A stretch of 64,000 nucleotides of DNA. Source: Brassica napus (taxonomy: Eukaryota > Streptophyta > Magnoliopsida > Brassicales > Brassicaceae). Shown piece after piece: positions 1-10,987 of the stretch. Made by a program: the position numbers and the translations under genes. The notes under the pieces were generated by a model. The model saw only the letters and a list, made by a program, of their open reading frames with translations. It was not told the origin of the DNA and made no database searches. How positions within the stretch are numbered: position 1 is the first letter of the stretch; every line of letters starts with the position of its first letter. The stretch spans positions 23,498,098-23,562,097 of the forward strand of contig NC_063439.1 of the NCBI RefSeq assembly GCF_020379485.1, written 5' to 3'.

Positions 1-2533
1 CTGATGTTAACCCATTCTACCAACATATTCTATTTACTAATTTACTATTGTTAACCCGTTCTACCAACATATTCTATTTCTAGCATAAATTTTTAATGTT
101 TGTGAAAATAAAATATATTAATTTATCGGTTTAAAATAATTTTATCATATTTAGTTAAATACAATGTTTTATTTTAAAATGATAGATATAACTTTAAAAT
201 AGTAAAATTTGATATAATTTTTTTCATTTATAAAAGATAACTGAGTATATATATACTAATGTATAATAACATTAATTTCATTACTAATTACAAAATTAGT
301 AAAAATATTTATATAGAATTTTTGATAATTAAGATATTTTTATAATGTTTTTCAAACATTTGTTAAAAAATATATTTATATATTTTAAATTAAAAGATAT
401 CAAATTATATTATGATTTAAGTAGTTAAAAGATTATATATTAGTATTGAGGAAATACATTTAATAAAAAAATTATATGATGATCCAAATAAAAATATCAC
501 ACATGAATCAATGTGAATCCAAGTTTTTAGGAGTCGATGTTATATTAGGAATGATATATTATTAATTCATATTATTAGTAATAAATGAATGATAATTGAT
601 TTCTAGCAAAGGTCCATTTTAAAAAAAATTACACATGAATCAAGGTTATGACTTCTGTTTTAATATATAAGATATACTAGACGGATGCAAAATTGGACTA
701 GAGGAGTCACATACATGACCACTAAATTCCAATAAATTAATTACTTGAATATATTTGATCTATTAGTTGGGAGTTCTGCTTTTTATCTAACGATAAAAAG
801 TTGTCATTTACATTTTAAATGTCCAACAATAAATATATCATCAGCATTCATAAATATTTATACCATATATTCAACAATTGTATACTACATTAAACAACCT
901 CTTTATAAAAATATTTTATGTTTATTTACTTTTTCGTATGAACTTATATGTATTTGGACTTTCATGTTTACCTTACATGAAAAGTGTTTATGAAAAAAAA
1001 AATTATGAGTAAACTTGTGTTAAAGAAAATAAAACTAGAGTTTAATCCATGTACCCGCACTGATATTTGTTTAATAGAATATACATATAAAATTAATGTA
1101 ATGGTTGTACAAAATGAGTCCATATGGATGTTCGTTTAATTTATAATATATAACATTTTATGATACATCGACGGTTTTTAACTGTTTATAATTTTTTGAT
1201 TGCTCATATTACGTGATATAAAACTAAACAAAATGATATGCTATATAACATATTCGTCAATTAATATTTTTAACTATAGTAACCATCTTTGATGTATTTA
1301 TTTATAAATTAAAACACTAATTATCAATATTTCATAGTATATCTTTCCAAAAAAAATGTATTTATGCTGTAATAAGATAGATATGTCACTAAGTTTTTTA
1401 TATGTCAAATAAAATGTATTTCTATATTTATTTTTTAGGAAAATATTTAATTGGAATTTATTTTGTTGTATTATTATAATTCAAGTATATATTTTTGAAT
1501 TCTATTAATCATTAAATTATCTAACATATATTTGAAAATAAATTTATATGTTTTAACAAAAACATTTATAGTTTATATTTTGTACGATAATATACATGGA
1601 TATATAACATCTAAAGTTTGTATTCAAATTTTAAATAAATTTGTTTAATCTGCTGTAAAATTTGGCCAGTGGATAATCCGGTTAGATGATAATTGTAATT
1701 TTGATAAGTTTGGTTAGAGAATAATCTATAAAAAAAATAAATGTTTTTTTGGTTAATTAATTAAATTTGGTAAGTTTGGATAGAAATGAATCTGACAAAA
1801 TAATAAACTAATATTTATTAATTGTGTGAAAAAATTGATAAATACTAAGGTGAAGTAGGGATTTCTTTCAAAAGGTAATTTGGTTATAATAGGACGGAGA
1901 TTACTTCATATTTAAAGTAATATAATCTACATATACATTATACATCATAAATGCTTACAGTATATTCTAAAGCAAAAAAAATCTAAAATCACAACCTCTA
2001 CTAATCATCCCTTTTATTTGAGGATTTCTTAGATGTATTTTTAATAAACATTGAATGTAAATTTATTTGAAGTTTTTTTTTAACACAGTAAGATTGAAGC
2101 ATAGCTAAAGTTCAAAGCTACAATAACCATAGATTGAGATATAGAAGTTTCGGATTCTCACCGTATAAAACGGTGAATTTGGCGGGTTTTCATGTGTAAC
2201 AAATTGGTTTAACAAACCACTGCCTAGTCGTTTAGTGTAGAATCAGCGCATGGAACTCCGATTGGAGCGTGACTTTCACGTGCCGGAGGCCCACCACCAC
2301 AGCGGGCGTTACGCTCTAAGAATCTCGCCCACGGTTTTCTTCATCTGCCCCCCGCCAAGTGTCTTCCTCGTTCGCCACTTCTCACCAAGTTACAGGAACC
2401 CTAAAAATGGCCTTTCTTCAGCCCCGGCTATAATACACACATGATCCTATAGTGGGTTCTTCCACAAGTTACATCTCCTTCTGGATTGTACATTTCAAGT
2501 GTTTGTGTTTTTTTCTGCCTCTAAGAGAAAATC
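1..2533. other. AT-rich intergenic region upstream of SUS2
   Basis: There is no supported gene here; open frames are short and AT-rich. A 30-bp direct repeat with one mismatch lies at 6-35 and 50-79. The last few hundred bases are less AT-rich and act as the probable promoter and 5' leader of the sucrose synthase gene: a CACGTG G-box core at 2277-2282 and a TATAATA box at 2429-2435, about 100 bases before the start codon. Confidence 0.6.
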
Positions 2534-5500
2534 ATGCCGACGGGTAGGTTCGAGACGATGCGTGAATGGGTTCACGACGCCATCTCTGCTCAACGCAATG
2601 AGCTCCTCTCTCTCTTTTCCAGGTATCTCTCTCTCTCTTACTGAATATGCGTTACATATATAAGTTCAGTACATGCATTGTCACTTTGTCAACTTTCAAC
2701 AGTTGAGAGTAGAGCATGTTAAAAAAAAAAGTTAGTTCGTTTTACTTGCATGTGCGTTGTGGTTAGTCTCAGGAGGAGTAATGCTTTGGTTTGCTATGTT
2801 TAGATACGTAGCTCAGGGGAAAGGGATACTGCAGTCCCACCAGCTGATTGACGAGTTCCTCAAGACTGTGAAAGTGGATGGAACTACAGAAGATCTTAAG
2901 AATCGTCCCTTCATGAAAGTTCTGCAGTCTGCAGAGGTGAAACTATAGCATACTGTAAAAATATTGTATGTCTCGGTCTATATATCTAAATGTTTAATAC
3001 ACTTTTCAGGAAGCTATTGTTTTGCCTCCCTTTGTTGCGCTGGCGATTCGTCCCCGACCTGGTGTTAGAGAATATGTCCGTGTGAATGTCTACGAGCTGA
3101 GCGTAGACCATTTAACTGTTTCTGAGTATCTTCGGTTCAAGGAAGAGCTCGTTAACGGCCAGTAAGTAAAATCTTGTGTGTATATGTATATTACTTCTCT
3201 GCTTATAGATGCTTAAAAGTCTAAACCTTTTTTCTTTATAAGTGCCAATGGGAATTATCTTCTTGAGCTTGATTTCGAACCGTTCAATGCAACGTTTCCT
3301 CGTCCAACTCGGTCATCATCCATTGGGAATGGGGTTCAGTTCCTCAACCGTCACCTCTCTTCAATCATGTTCCGTAACAAAGATAGCTTGGAGCCTTTGC
3401 TTGACTTTCTCCGCACTCACAAACATGACGGCCGTGTTAGTTTTTTTTCTACACTTTTAACTTAGTTTATGTTAATAGTTAGTATAGAACAGTGACTATG
3501 TACTCTCTATGTATAATGCAGGCCATGATGCTGAATGATCGAATACTGAATATCCGCACACTTCAGGAAGCTTTGGCGAGGGCAGAGGAGTTCCTCTCTA
3601 AACTTCCTCTGGCTACACCATACTCTGAATTCGAATTTGAGTATGATCTTTCGCCATTCTCTGCATGTCCATTTTTTTTTTAATCATTTTCCTTATTTGG
3701 ACGTTGTACTTTGGTGAAGACTACAAGGGATGGGATTTGAGAGGGGATGGGGTGACACGTCACAGAAGGTTTCAGAAATGGTGCATCTCCTTCTGGACAT
3801 ACTCCAGGCACCTGATCCTTCTGTCTTGGAGACGTTTCTTGGAAGGATTCCTATGGTGTTCAATGTCGTGATTTTGTCTCCGCATGGCTACTTTGGCCAA
3901 GCCAATGTCTTGGGTCTTCCTGATACTGGTGGACAGGTAGACTTGATCAAAATCTTCCATATATGCAGTAATAGGGCCGGTCTTGGGTATAGCCAAATGA
4001 AACATTAGCCTATGACATTTGAAGAAAATTACATAGACATCTAAATTTGTAAAAAGAAATATTTATTAAACCTATACTAAATAGCCTCTAACCTCCCAAA
4101 GTTTCAGGGGCTATGTGTGGTAACTTTCTGGTTATCTGTTGATTCAACTTATATACTACTGCTGAGATTTACAGGTTGTCTACATTCTTGATCAAGTACG
4201 TGCTTTGGAAAGCGAGATGCTCCTCAGGATACAGAAGCAAGGACTGGATGTTACTCCAAAGATTCTCATTGTATATTTGCTTACTATTTACTTAGTTGAA
4301 CAAAAATTTAGCATTCAAGTTTCAGTTTACGTTTATGTTTCCATGCTGGGCTTCTATAGGTAACAAGGTTGATACCAGAAGCAGAAGGAACAACATGCAA
4401 CCAGAGGTTAGAAAAAGTAAGCGGTACAGAACACGCACATATTCTCCGAATACCGTTTCGGACTGAAAAGGGCATTCTTCGCAAGTGGATCTCGAGGTTT
4501 GATGTCTGGCCATACCTGGAGACTTTCGCTGAGGTTAGCACTTGTATTGTATAATGTAGTCTATGCATGCACCTTTTCTTTTACGTATGGGCTTTACACT
4601 TTGCTTCTATGTGTGACTAGGATGCATCAAATGAAATTGCTGCGGAGTTGCAAGGTGTGCCAAATCTCATCATTGGCAACTACAGTGATGGAAATCTCGT
4701 GGCTTCTTTGTTAGCTTGTAAGCTAGGCGTGATACAGTGCAATATTGCTCATGCTTTGGAGAAAACCAAGTATCCAGAGTCTGACATTTACTGGAGAAAC
4801 CATGAAGATAAATATCATTTCGCAAGTCAGTTCACTGCGGATCTAATTGCCATGAATAATGCTGATTTCATCATCACCAGCACTTACCAAGAGATCGCTG
4901 GAAGGTAATATGTCATCCAAATATTCAAATGCATGCATTGTCTTGTCTCTCGGAGTTGTGGTTTGATGTCTGTTTTGCTTTTTTGTCGCAGTAAAAATAA
5001 AGTTGGGCAATATGAGAGCCACACAGCTTTCACTCTTCCTGGTCTTTACAGAGTTGTGCATGGAATCAATGTCTTTGATCCCAAGTTTAATATAGTCTCT
5101 CCAGGAGCTGATATGACCATATACTTTCCTTATTCTGACACGGAAAGAAGACTCACTGCCCTTCATGAGTCTATTGAAGAACTTCTGTTTAGCAGTGAAC
5201 AGAATGTTGAGCATGTGTAAGTCCTTTTTACAACGATTCCTGATTTACCAATATATAACAAAGAAACTAAGACCAGAGCCGGTTCTGAATTTTGAGGGTC
5301 TTAGACGATTTAGTAAAGATTTTAATAAAAAAAATTATTACAAATTTGGTGGTCTACGTCTATTTAATTTTTTCAAAACTTTTGGAGGCTATAGGCCAAT
5401 ATTTCAGTACCGGCCCTGACTAAGACAACCAGGTAATAACTGGATCTGCTTGCATGTCTTAATACAGTGGTTTTCTGAGCGACCAGACGAAGCCAATCAT

Positions 5501-6450
5501 TTTCTCCATGGCCAGACTTGACAGAGTGAAAAACTTGACTGGGCTAGTTGAATGCTATGCCAAGAACGGCAAGCTGAGAGAGGTTGCGAATCTTGTTGTA
5601 GTAGGTGGCTACGTGGACGTGAATCAGTCAAGGGACAGAGAGGAAATGGCTGAGATACAAAAGATGCACAGCCTGATCAAGCAGTATGGTTTACACGGTG
5701 AGTTCAGGTGGATAGCTGCTCAAATGAACCGTGCTCGGAACGGTGAGCTTTACCGTTATATCGCAGACACTAAAGGTGTTTTTGTTCAGGTAACATGAAA
5801 GATAAACATTTAGAATCTTTGTAAGGTTTACAGACTTATCTAATTTCTCTCTTTTTGCACCACAGCCTGCTTTCTATGAAGCTTTTGGGCTCACAGTTGT
5901 GGAATCAATGACTTGTGGGCTCCCAACGTTTGCTACCTGTCATGGTGGACCTGCAGAGATCATCGAGAATGGAGTTTCTGGCTTCCACATCGACCCGTAT
6001 CATCCAGAACAGGTTGCAACTACTTTGGTCAGCTTCTTCGAGACCTGCAACGCTGATCCAAGTCACTGGGAGAAGATCTCTGATGGAGGGCTTAAGCGAA
6101 TCTATGAAAGGTTCACCCCTTTTTTTCTTGACAGGCTCAACAAAAGAATCTTAATGGCTTCACCAATATGATTGCTTCATTAAGGGGTTTGTGTATGTAT
6201 AGGTACACATGGAAGAAGTACTCAGAGAGGCTGCTTACGCTGGCTGGTGTCTATTCATTCTGGAAACATGTGTCTAAGCTTGAAAGGAGAGAAACAAGAC
6301 GTTACCTAGAGATGTTTTACTCTCTCAAGTTCCGTGATCTGGTCAGTGTAATTCACTCTTCTTCTTTAAAGTTCTTCGCCTAGTTCACATGATAATTTTT
6401 TTCTGGTTTTGCAGGCCAATTCAATCCCACTGGCAACTGATGAGCATTGA
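2534..6450 (+). CDS. SUS2: Sucrose synthase (SUS2-like), complete, spliced
   Basis: Sucrose synthase (EC 2.4.1.13) reversibly converts sucrose and UDP to UDP-glucose and fructose, feeding starch and cell-wall synthesis, mostly in the cytosol of sink tissues. The start [13 protein letters not shown] at 2534 opens a short first exon ending at the GT at 2623. About a dozen further exons join in frame to a stop at 6448-6450, giving about 808 residues, the normal family length. Visible landmarks are the regulatory N-terminal half, the GT-B sucrose-synthase domain ([10 protein letters not shown] near 3910), and the GT4 nucleotide-sugar domain with [13 protein letters not shown] near 5509 and the E-x7-E signature EAFGLTVVE near 5879. 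The exon that begins near 3720 needs the acceptor at the AAG just before ACTACAAGG to keep frame. Introns around 4.0 and 5.3 kb carry a small MITE. The isoform is assigned from remembered similarity to AT5G49190 and from gene order. I see no break in the reading frame. Confidence 0.95.
3972..4115 (-). mobile_element. hAT-like MITE, older copy, in a SUS2 intron
   Basis: A segment of about 144 bp aligns along most of its length to the reverse complement of the element at 5274-5418. Its left end TAGGGCCGG matches the CAGGGCCGG end of the other copy; its right end is decayed. The flanks TGCAGTAA (3964-3971) and TGTGGTAA (4116-4123) could be an 8-bp target-site duplication with two transitions. 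Its divergence suggests it is older than the copy at 5.3 kb. Confidence 0.6.
5274..5418 (+). mobile_element. hAT-like MITE with perfect 8-bp TSD, in a SUS2 intron
   Basis: A 145-bp element with imperfect terminal inverted repeats: CAGAGCCGGTTCTGAA at the left, and CAGGGCCGGTACTGAA when the right end is read on the other strand. It is flanked by a perfect 8-bp direct repeat ACTAAGAC at 5266-5273 and 5419-5426. Eight-base duplications and CAGGG-type ends are typical of hAT transposons. It is too short to code and its interior is A/T-rich. It lies wholly inside an intron. Confidence 0.8.
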
Positions 6451-7520
6451 GCAAGCTATGGTTGGATTCTAATACTTGCTGCACTCCCTGTTGTGTGTTT
6501 CTGTTATCTTTGAATAAAGAAGCTACTGTCGGCTTTTGTTTCCATGACTAGTTTGGTTTTCAGACTTTTCCGGTTGTTTTCTTGATATGAATAACAAGTA
6601 TCGTCGAGTTCTAAGCTCGGCATTAAATAACTTGTCGTGTAGTAAAAGTTTGATAGAAAAAGATCACATGCTGTTTGTGACCAGTAAATGAAGGAGAACA
6701 ATGAATGTTAGGAAGGGCCCATGAGATTTCCTTGCTACTAATAAATGTTCAATGCATCTTGAGATACTCAAAAGTCAAAACCAACAACAACAAAATGTAC
6801 TGTTGTATATTGTATAATAACAAAAAATCATTTGTGTAACTTTAGAAAGATTCAGATGATCATGACCCTATTATTAGAAATCATTCACAGCGTGATCACT
6901 ACAGAATACAAGTTTTTTATAACAAAAAAAGAAACAATAAGAGTTTGAATCTTCCTTATCTCTATCTAGGCCTTAAACTGACCTTTGATAATTTACAAAC
7001 ATGGCATATAAAGCATTTTTCAACCAAAACTCAGAACTAGTAGTACAAAAAAACTAAACATTCCACTCCACTTAGTCCATCCGCATTAGTGAATCTTTCG
7101 CCATAGTTTCTCACTAGTTAATATTTAGTTGATGAGTTTTTAAAAAATTTAAGAAACTCATGTGAAATTTCCAATTTCTTAAGAATTTTAGTTAAATATT
7201 AAATATAATTTAGTGATAGATTTTGGTGAGAGACTCATCAATGATGTCTTTAACTACTAGCTACATCATCTGGTGGTAGAGACTACAAGTTACCAGTTTA
7301 GTTTATGTAACGAAGGTCCCTTTCTAAAAACATATAGTTGGAAAGTATTTGTGGGATGTAGAAACCGAAAAAGAAGGTGGAAAGGGACAAGATAGTTGCA
7401 AGAGCATTGAACCAAAGCAAACAGCTCTTTCTCCACCTTTTGTCTATCCAGCCTCTTTAAAGTAAACCCATTAAAACCCACTCACGCTCCTCTCCAAGTA
7501 GTAGTAGTAAGTAAGAACAG
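6451..7520. other. Intergenic region with SUS2 3' end
   Basis: No gene is supported. The first 100-200 bases are the SUS2 3' UTR, with AATAAA at about 6513. An AT-rich stretch at about 7080-7250 contains a short hairpin (GAGTTT...AAACTC near 7133-7158) and looks like a decayed non-coding repeat. The end is the promoter of the next gene. The pectin methylesterase gene I would expect next in Arabidopsis order is not seen. Confidence 0.4.
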
Positions 7521-8154
7521 ATGTCAAACAACACTTCCCATGTTCCTCCCATGCCCCTCTCTCATCACTTCAGCGACTATGGCTTCGATCCCCAGATCGA
7601 CTACTTTCAGGTTCTTCTTCTCTTCTTCCTTCTCCTCCTCCTCCATGTTTCTCTAGTTTCAAGTTTGGCTTTGTTATAAGGTTCTGGAAGAAGCGAGGAA
7701 GCACAAGAAAGAGACTTCCTCCATTGACAGTATGCATCAGTTCAAGCTCCAGAAGCCTATATCCAAGGACGACCTGATCCGAACCGCTCTCCACAAGAAG
7801 AAGAAGCGCTGGTTCTTGAAAAACGCTATGCTCTTCTTCAACTGGCGGAAATGGCGAAGGCGAGACGGTCATTACGCAGGGGAAGGAGACGTGGAGATGG
7901 AACTCGACGTTCACATGGCCAGGGCTAGGAACTTTCGCGCGTCATCAGTCGGAACCGGTTCGATATCTGGTCCGGTTTACGTGACGGAGAGCTGGAGCGG
8001 TTCGAGCACACCGTACCGAACGATAAGACCTTCTTCGCTGACGTCGACGCCAGCTGCTGTTCCGTATATGAGTCTACGGGAGCTTAACATGGAGCGGCAA
8101 CAGAGGAGCAACGCATCTTCTTCTAGGTCGGGTCCTCTTTATTTGGTCACGTGA
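7521..8154 (+). CDS. Small basic plant protein of unknown function (AT5G49170-like)
   Basis: Two exons, 7521-7610 and 7681-8154, join across a 70-bp pyrimidine-rich GT-AG intron to give about 187 residues. The first exon encodes MSNNTSHVPPMPLSHHF and ends DPQIDYFQ. The second begins VLEEARKHKKE and holds a strongly basic, aromatic core (HKKKKRWFLKN followed by FFNWRKWRRR), then a Ser/Thr-rich tail with a YRTIRPSS motif. I see no signal peptide, membrane span or known catalytic motif. Remembered similarity and position point to the Arabidopsis protein AT5G49170, which has no known function. The basic core could bind nucleic acid or membrane, but that is a guess. Confidence 0.85.
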
Positions 8155-9099
8155 TTTATACATTATCGGGATGGACGAAAATGAAATAAAGTTTTAAGTT
8201 ACATATTTGGGTGGGATGTGTGGGTTATTTAGTTTATAAGAAAAAAAATGCAAGGTTTTATTTTTTGTTTGGGGTCCATCTGGCCCTATTGATTGATAAA
8301 TCCATTACATAAATTAAGGATGTGTGCCTTGGCCGTGGGGGCAGCTAAAAAAGAACGTCGTAATTTATAGTTTGATATTTAATATGATGCTGTCAAATTT
8401 GTACTCATCATTTGTAGTTGCATCCAATTTTTGTGTCGAAATTCAGTTTGATAGGAAACAAGCTAATAACATCTGGTAAGTAAGTTATAATTCAATGTTA
8501 ATAACATCTGGTAAGTAACTAGTAAGTAATTCTCAAAAATAAAAATAAAAACATTTGGTGAGTAGCTTCATTTCATTTATCATGGAAAGTGCTATGTTTA
8601 GTTGAATATTCATATTGACAAGAAAAAAAGTTGGTTTGTCTAGGTGTGTGATTATTTGGGATTCAACTCCTATCAGTTTATCGACCGGAGTTTTGGCGCC
8701 AATTAAATTTCGGTTTAATCGGTTTAGTAATAATGTAAACCGAAGAACCTGAAATTCAATTTATTTGGTTTAGACTGTCGTCGATGAGTAAAGTAATTCG
8801 GCTTCATAATGTTGAATAAACTCTGAACAACCAAGTCGTGTTCTAGTTATATATTTTGGTTAAGTTAAACCGAAACCGGTTTGACTAGGGCTACAACGTC
8901 AAAATTGGGTTTCGAGTATTTCCTTTTCTTGTGAAGCACTACTCCATATAATCTATATAATACAGAGGGGGAGAGGCCATCGAGATCACTTCAGACGCAA
9001 AAGAAACTACTCTCACAAAAAAAAAGAAGGAAAAAGCTCTCCTATTATTATTACTTGCTCTCTCTCTATCTCTCTCACTGTACGTGAACGAAAACAAGA
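8155..9099. other. Intergenic region before the MADS-box gene
   Basis: No coding sequence is supported. A 20-bp direct repeat (TAATAACATCTGGTAAGTAA) occurs at 8464-8483 and 8499-8518 with a 15-base spacer. A TATATAA box at 8954-8960 and a CT-rich leader precede the MADS-box start codon. Confidence 0.5.
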
Positions 9100-10068
9100 A
9101 TGGTGAAAAGAGTAGGAGGAGGAGGCACTAAGAGAAAGATCGATAAGAAGGAAAAGATCTCGAAGAGAGAGTATCGCGCGACTACTTTCTCCAAACGTTG
9201 TTCCGGACTCCACAGCAAAGCCGCGCAGCTCTGTCTACTCGCCGACGCACAGATAGCAATCTTGGCGACTCCTCCTTCTTCGCAGTCCAACGTCTCTTTC
9301 TTCTCCTTCGGTCACTCTTCCGTGGATGCCGTCGTGAATGCCTATCTCACGGGACAGCGTCTTGCTCCTGTTCGGGAAGAGCCGATGGAAGAGGATATTG
9401 GTGTATGCTTGGCGCGCAAGGAACTAGGGTTAGAGTTGTGGTGGGAGAAGGAGAGTCTTTCTAAATCTAAGGATCGTCAAGAATTGATGGAAGCTATCAA
9501 AGCCATGGAGAGGATGTTGATTAAACTGCGTTCTGGAGACTTTGTCAGTAATTATAAACAAAGAGAGGAAGACCTAAAGAACAACGAGATGACGAAGAGG
9601 GATGTCGTGTTACACAAGGAAACTCAAGAACCGGATGGAACCCTAAATCTCCAAGCAGTTTGTTGCATCCCTGATGACGATTCACCTGCGGGTTGTAACA
9701 AGATTACTGAAGAGCAAAAGCAGATCCTGGCCATTTGTGATAGTTTTTGTGCTAAGGAGGACAACAACATAAACGGATTAAGTGGAAGTTTGGATAGGTC
9801 TGATCAAGCGATGGATCATCTCATGAATATTGATGGACTGATAGATTTGGAGATTATGAAAGCTCAGCATTCGATTATGGTTTTTCGGATAGTACTCAAG
9901 AGATTCATGAGACTGCGGGAAGTCTTTTCATTAACTTTGAAGCTGCTCGCGATCTCTAACTCTGAAGGTGTTGAAGACAAAACTTTGGTGTTTCATAGCA
10001 AACCGTTGCTACCGTTTAAAGTTAATAGCATTTCTTATTTATGTATAACACGCGATCATTATGAGTAG
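9100..10068 (+). CDS. Type I MADS-box transcription factor (M-alpha-like)
   Basis: A single-exon gene of 322 residues. The MADS domain spans about residues 10-70: KRKIDKKEKISKREYRATTF, then SKRCSGLHSKAAQLCLLADA and IAILATP. This is the DNA-binding and dimerisation fold that recognises CArG boxes. No K-box coiled coil follows, and the gene lacks introns, both marks of type I MADS genes. After the domain come FSFGHSSVDAVVNAYL and a WWEKESL motif, then a helical stretch near residues 130-150, as in the AGL83 group. Type I genes are expressed weakly, mainly in gametophyte, embryo sac and endosperm, and turn over quickly. The last 50-60 residues (LLAISNS... to RDHYE) look unlike the family and may be read-through of former 3' sequence. 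AGL-type genes lie elsewhere in the AT5G49 block, so this copy may have moved or duplicated. Confidence 0.88.
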   Translation: MVKRVGGGGTKRKIDKKEKISKREYRATTFSKRCSGLHSKAAQLCLLADAQIAILATPPSSQSNVSFFSFGHSSVDAVVNAYLTGQRLAPVREEPMEEDIGVCLARKELGLELWWEKESLSKSKDRQELMEAIKAMERMLIKLRSGDFVSNYKQREEDLKNNEMTKRDVVLHKETQEPDGTLNLQAVCCIPDDDSPAGCNKITEEQKQILAICDSFCAKEDNNINGLSGSLDRSDQAMDHLMNIDGLIDLEIMKAQHSIMVFRIVLKRFMRLREVFSLTLKLLAISNSEGVEDKTLVFHSKPLLPFKVNSISYLCITRDHYE

Positions 10069-10349
10069 GACTTTTAGTTTGATTAAATATTACTAGAGAT
10101 ATATGTCTTATCTATATGTAACGTTTGGGTCTAGTTTGACCTCAATCAATTTTCATAGTATGGGACTCAAACCGGTTCAGCTTTCCCTTGATTAATGGTA
10201 AAGTAGTCCTTATCAAGTGAGTACAAAGAGATTGACTCATCTTCGCACACGTTAACTGCATCATCATAGGCTCTTGGAAGTGTCCACCTAAGTTATGGGA
10301 GAATCAGAAGCTAAAGATAATGGTGGAAGAAAAGAAGTAATGGACTTAC

Positions 10350-10987
10350 TGCAATACATATTTACATCAAAGGGGCAAGGTTGAATATGTTTACTGTCAA
10401 AGGATACACACATTCGGTAAGTGCCAACGTCCATGGCAAGATAGCTACCTGTATATGCCCCCCATCATTGTTATCGACAAAGTTCAATGTGGTGAAACTT
10501 GATGTGTTAGCTGAGTTGCATAGAACACTCACCAAAGAAGCAAAAAGTAGCATCATGCCACGGAAATACTGGCTTATATACACTGAATACTCATATGGCA
10601 TACCATACATGCTCTTATTATGCTCCATTAAAACTGTATCCCTGGCTCTATGTACTTAAACTGGAAATTTGCTACCGGTATGGACAAACCAGTCTCTTTC
10701 CCCACCACATCAGCATCAAAGTCATAAAATCCAGAGACAAGTGAAGAAATTAACCCCTGAAGCTCCATCTTCTTCCCGGAAAACGAACTGTTGTTTCCAA
10801 ATGCATCCATGGGAAGAACCACGATGCATTCATCACAGCTTCAACCACGATGCATTCAACACAGACAGATGGGTACATTAACCCTTCATAAATGAGAAAC
10901 AAAGATGGAAGACGAACCTGTGGAATGGGAGATTGAGGCTGCGTTGAGTAAGAAGAGAGTCAACAGTGAAGCGATTTTGATCGCCAT
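10350..10987 (-). pseudogene. GEX2: 5' relic of a filamin-repeat gene, probably GEX2
   Basis: On the minus strand an ATG at 10985-10987 opens a signal peptide (MAIKIASLLTLFLLNAASIS). Further on, separate frames carry VLPMDAFGNNSSFSGKK, a long stretch ending FQFKYIEPGIQF with a stop, and near 10360-10440 a filamin/Ig-like repeat core (DVGTYRMCVSFDSKHIQPCP) followed by a GTAAGT donor. The pieces need frame changes and contain stops; a run of six G near 10460 is one likely frameshift site, and a 26-bp tandem duplication lies around 10818-10868. No rest of the gene follows. Filamin repeats, a signal peptide and the place between AT5G49170-like and AT5G49130-like genes fit GEX2 (AT5G49150), a sperm-surface gamete-attachment protein of about 1000 residues. 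What remains covers only its N-terminal part. Confidence 0.6.

Noticed and set aside
5165..5419. An 84-codon ORF in a SUS2 intron
   Set aside because: It runs out of the exon into the MITE; the openness is due to AT-rich repeat sequence.
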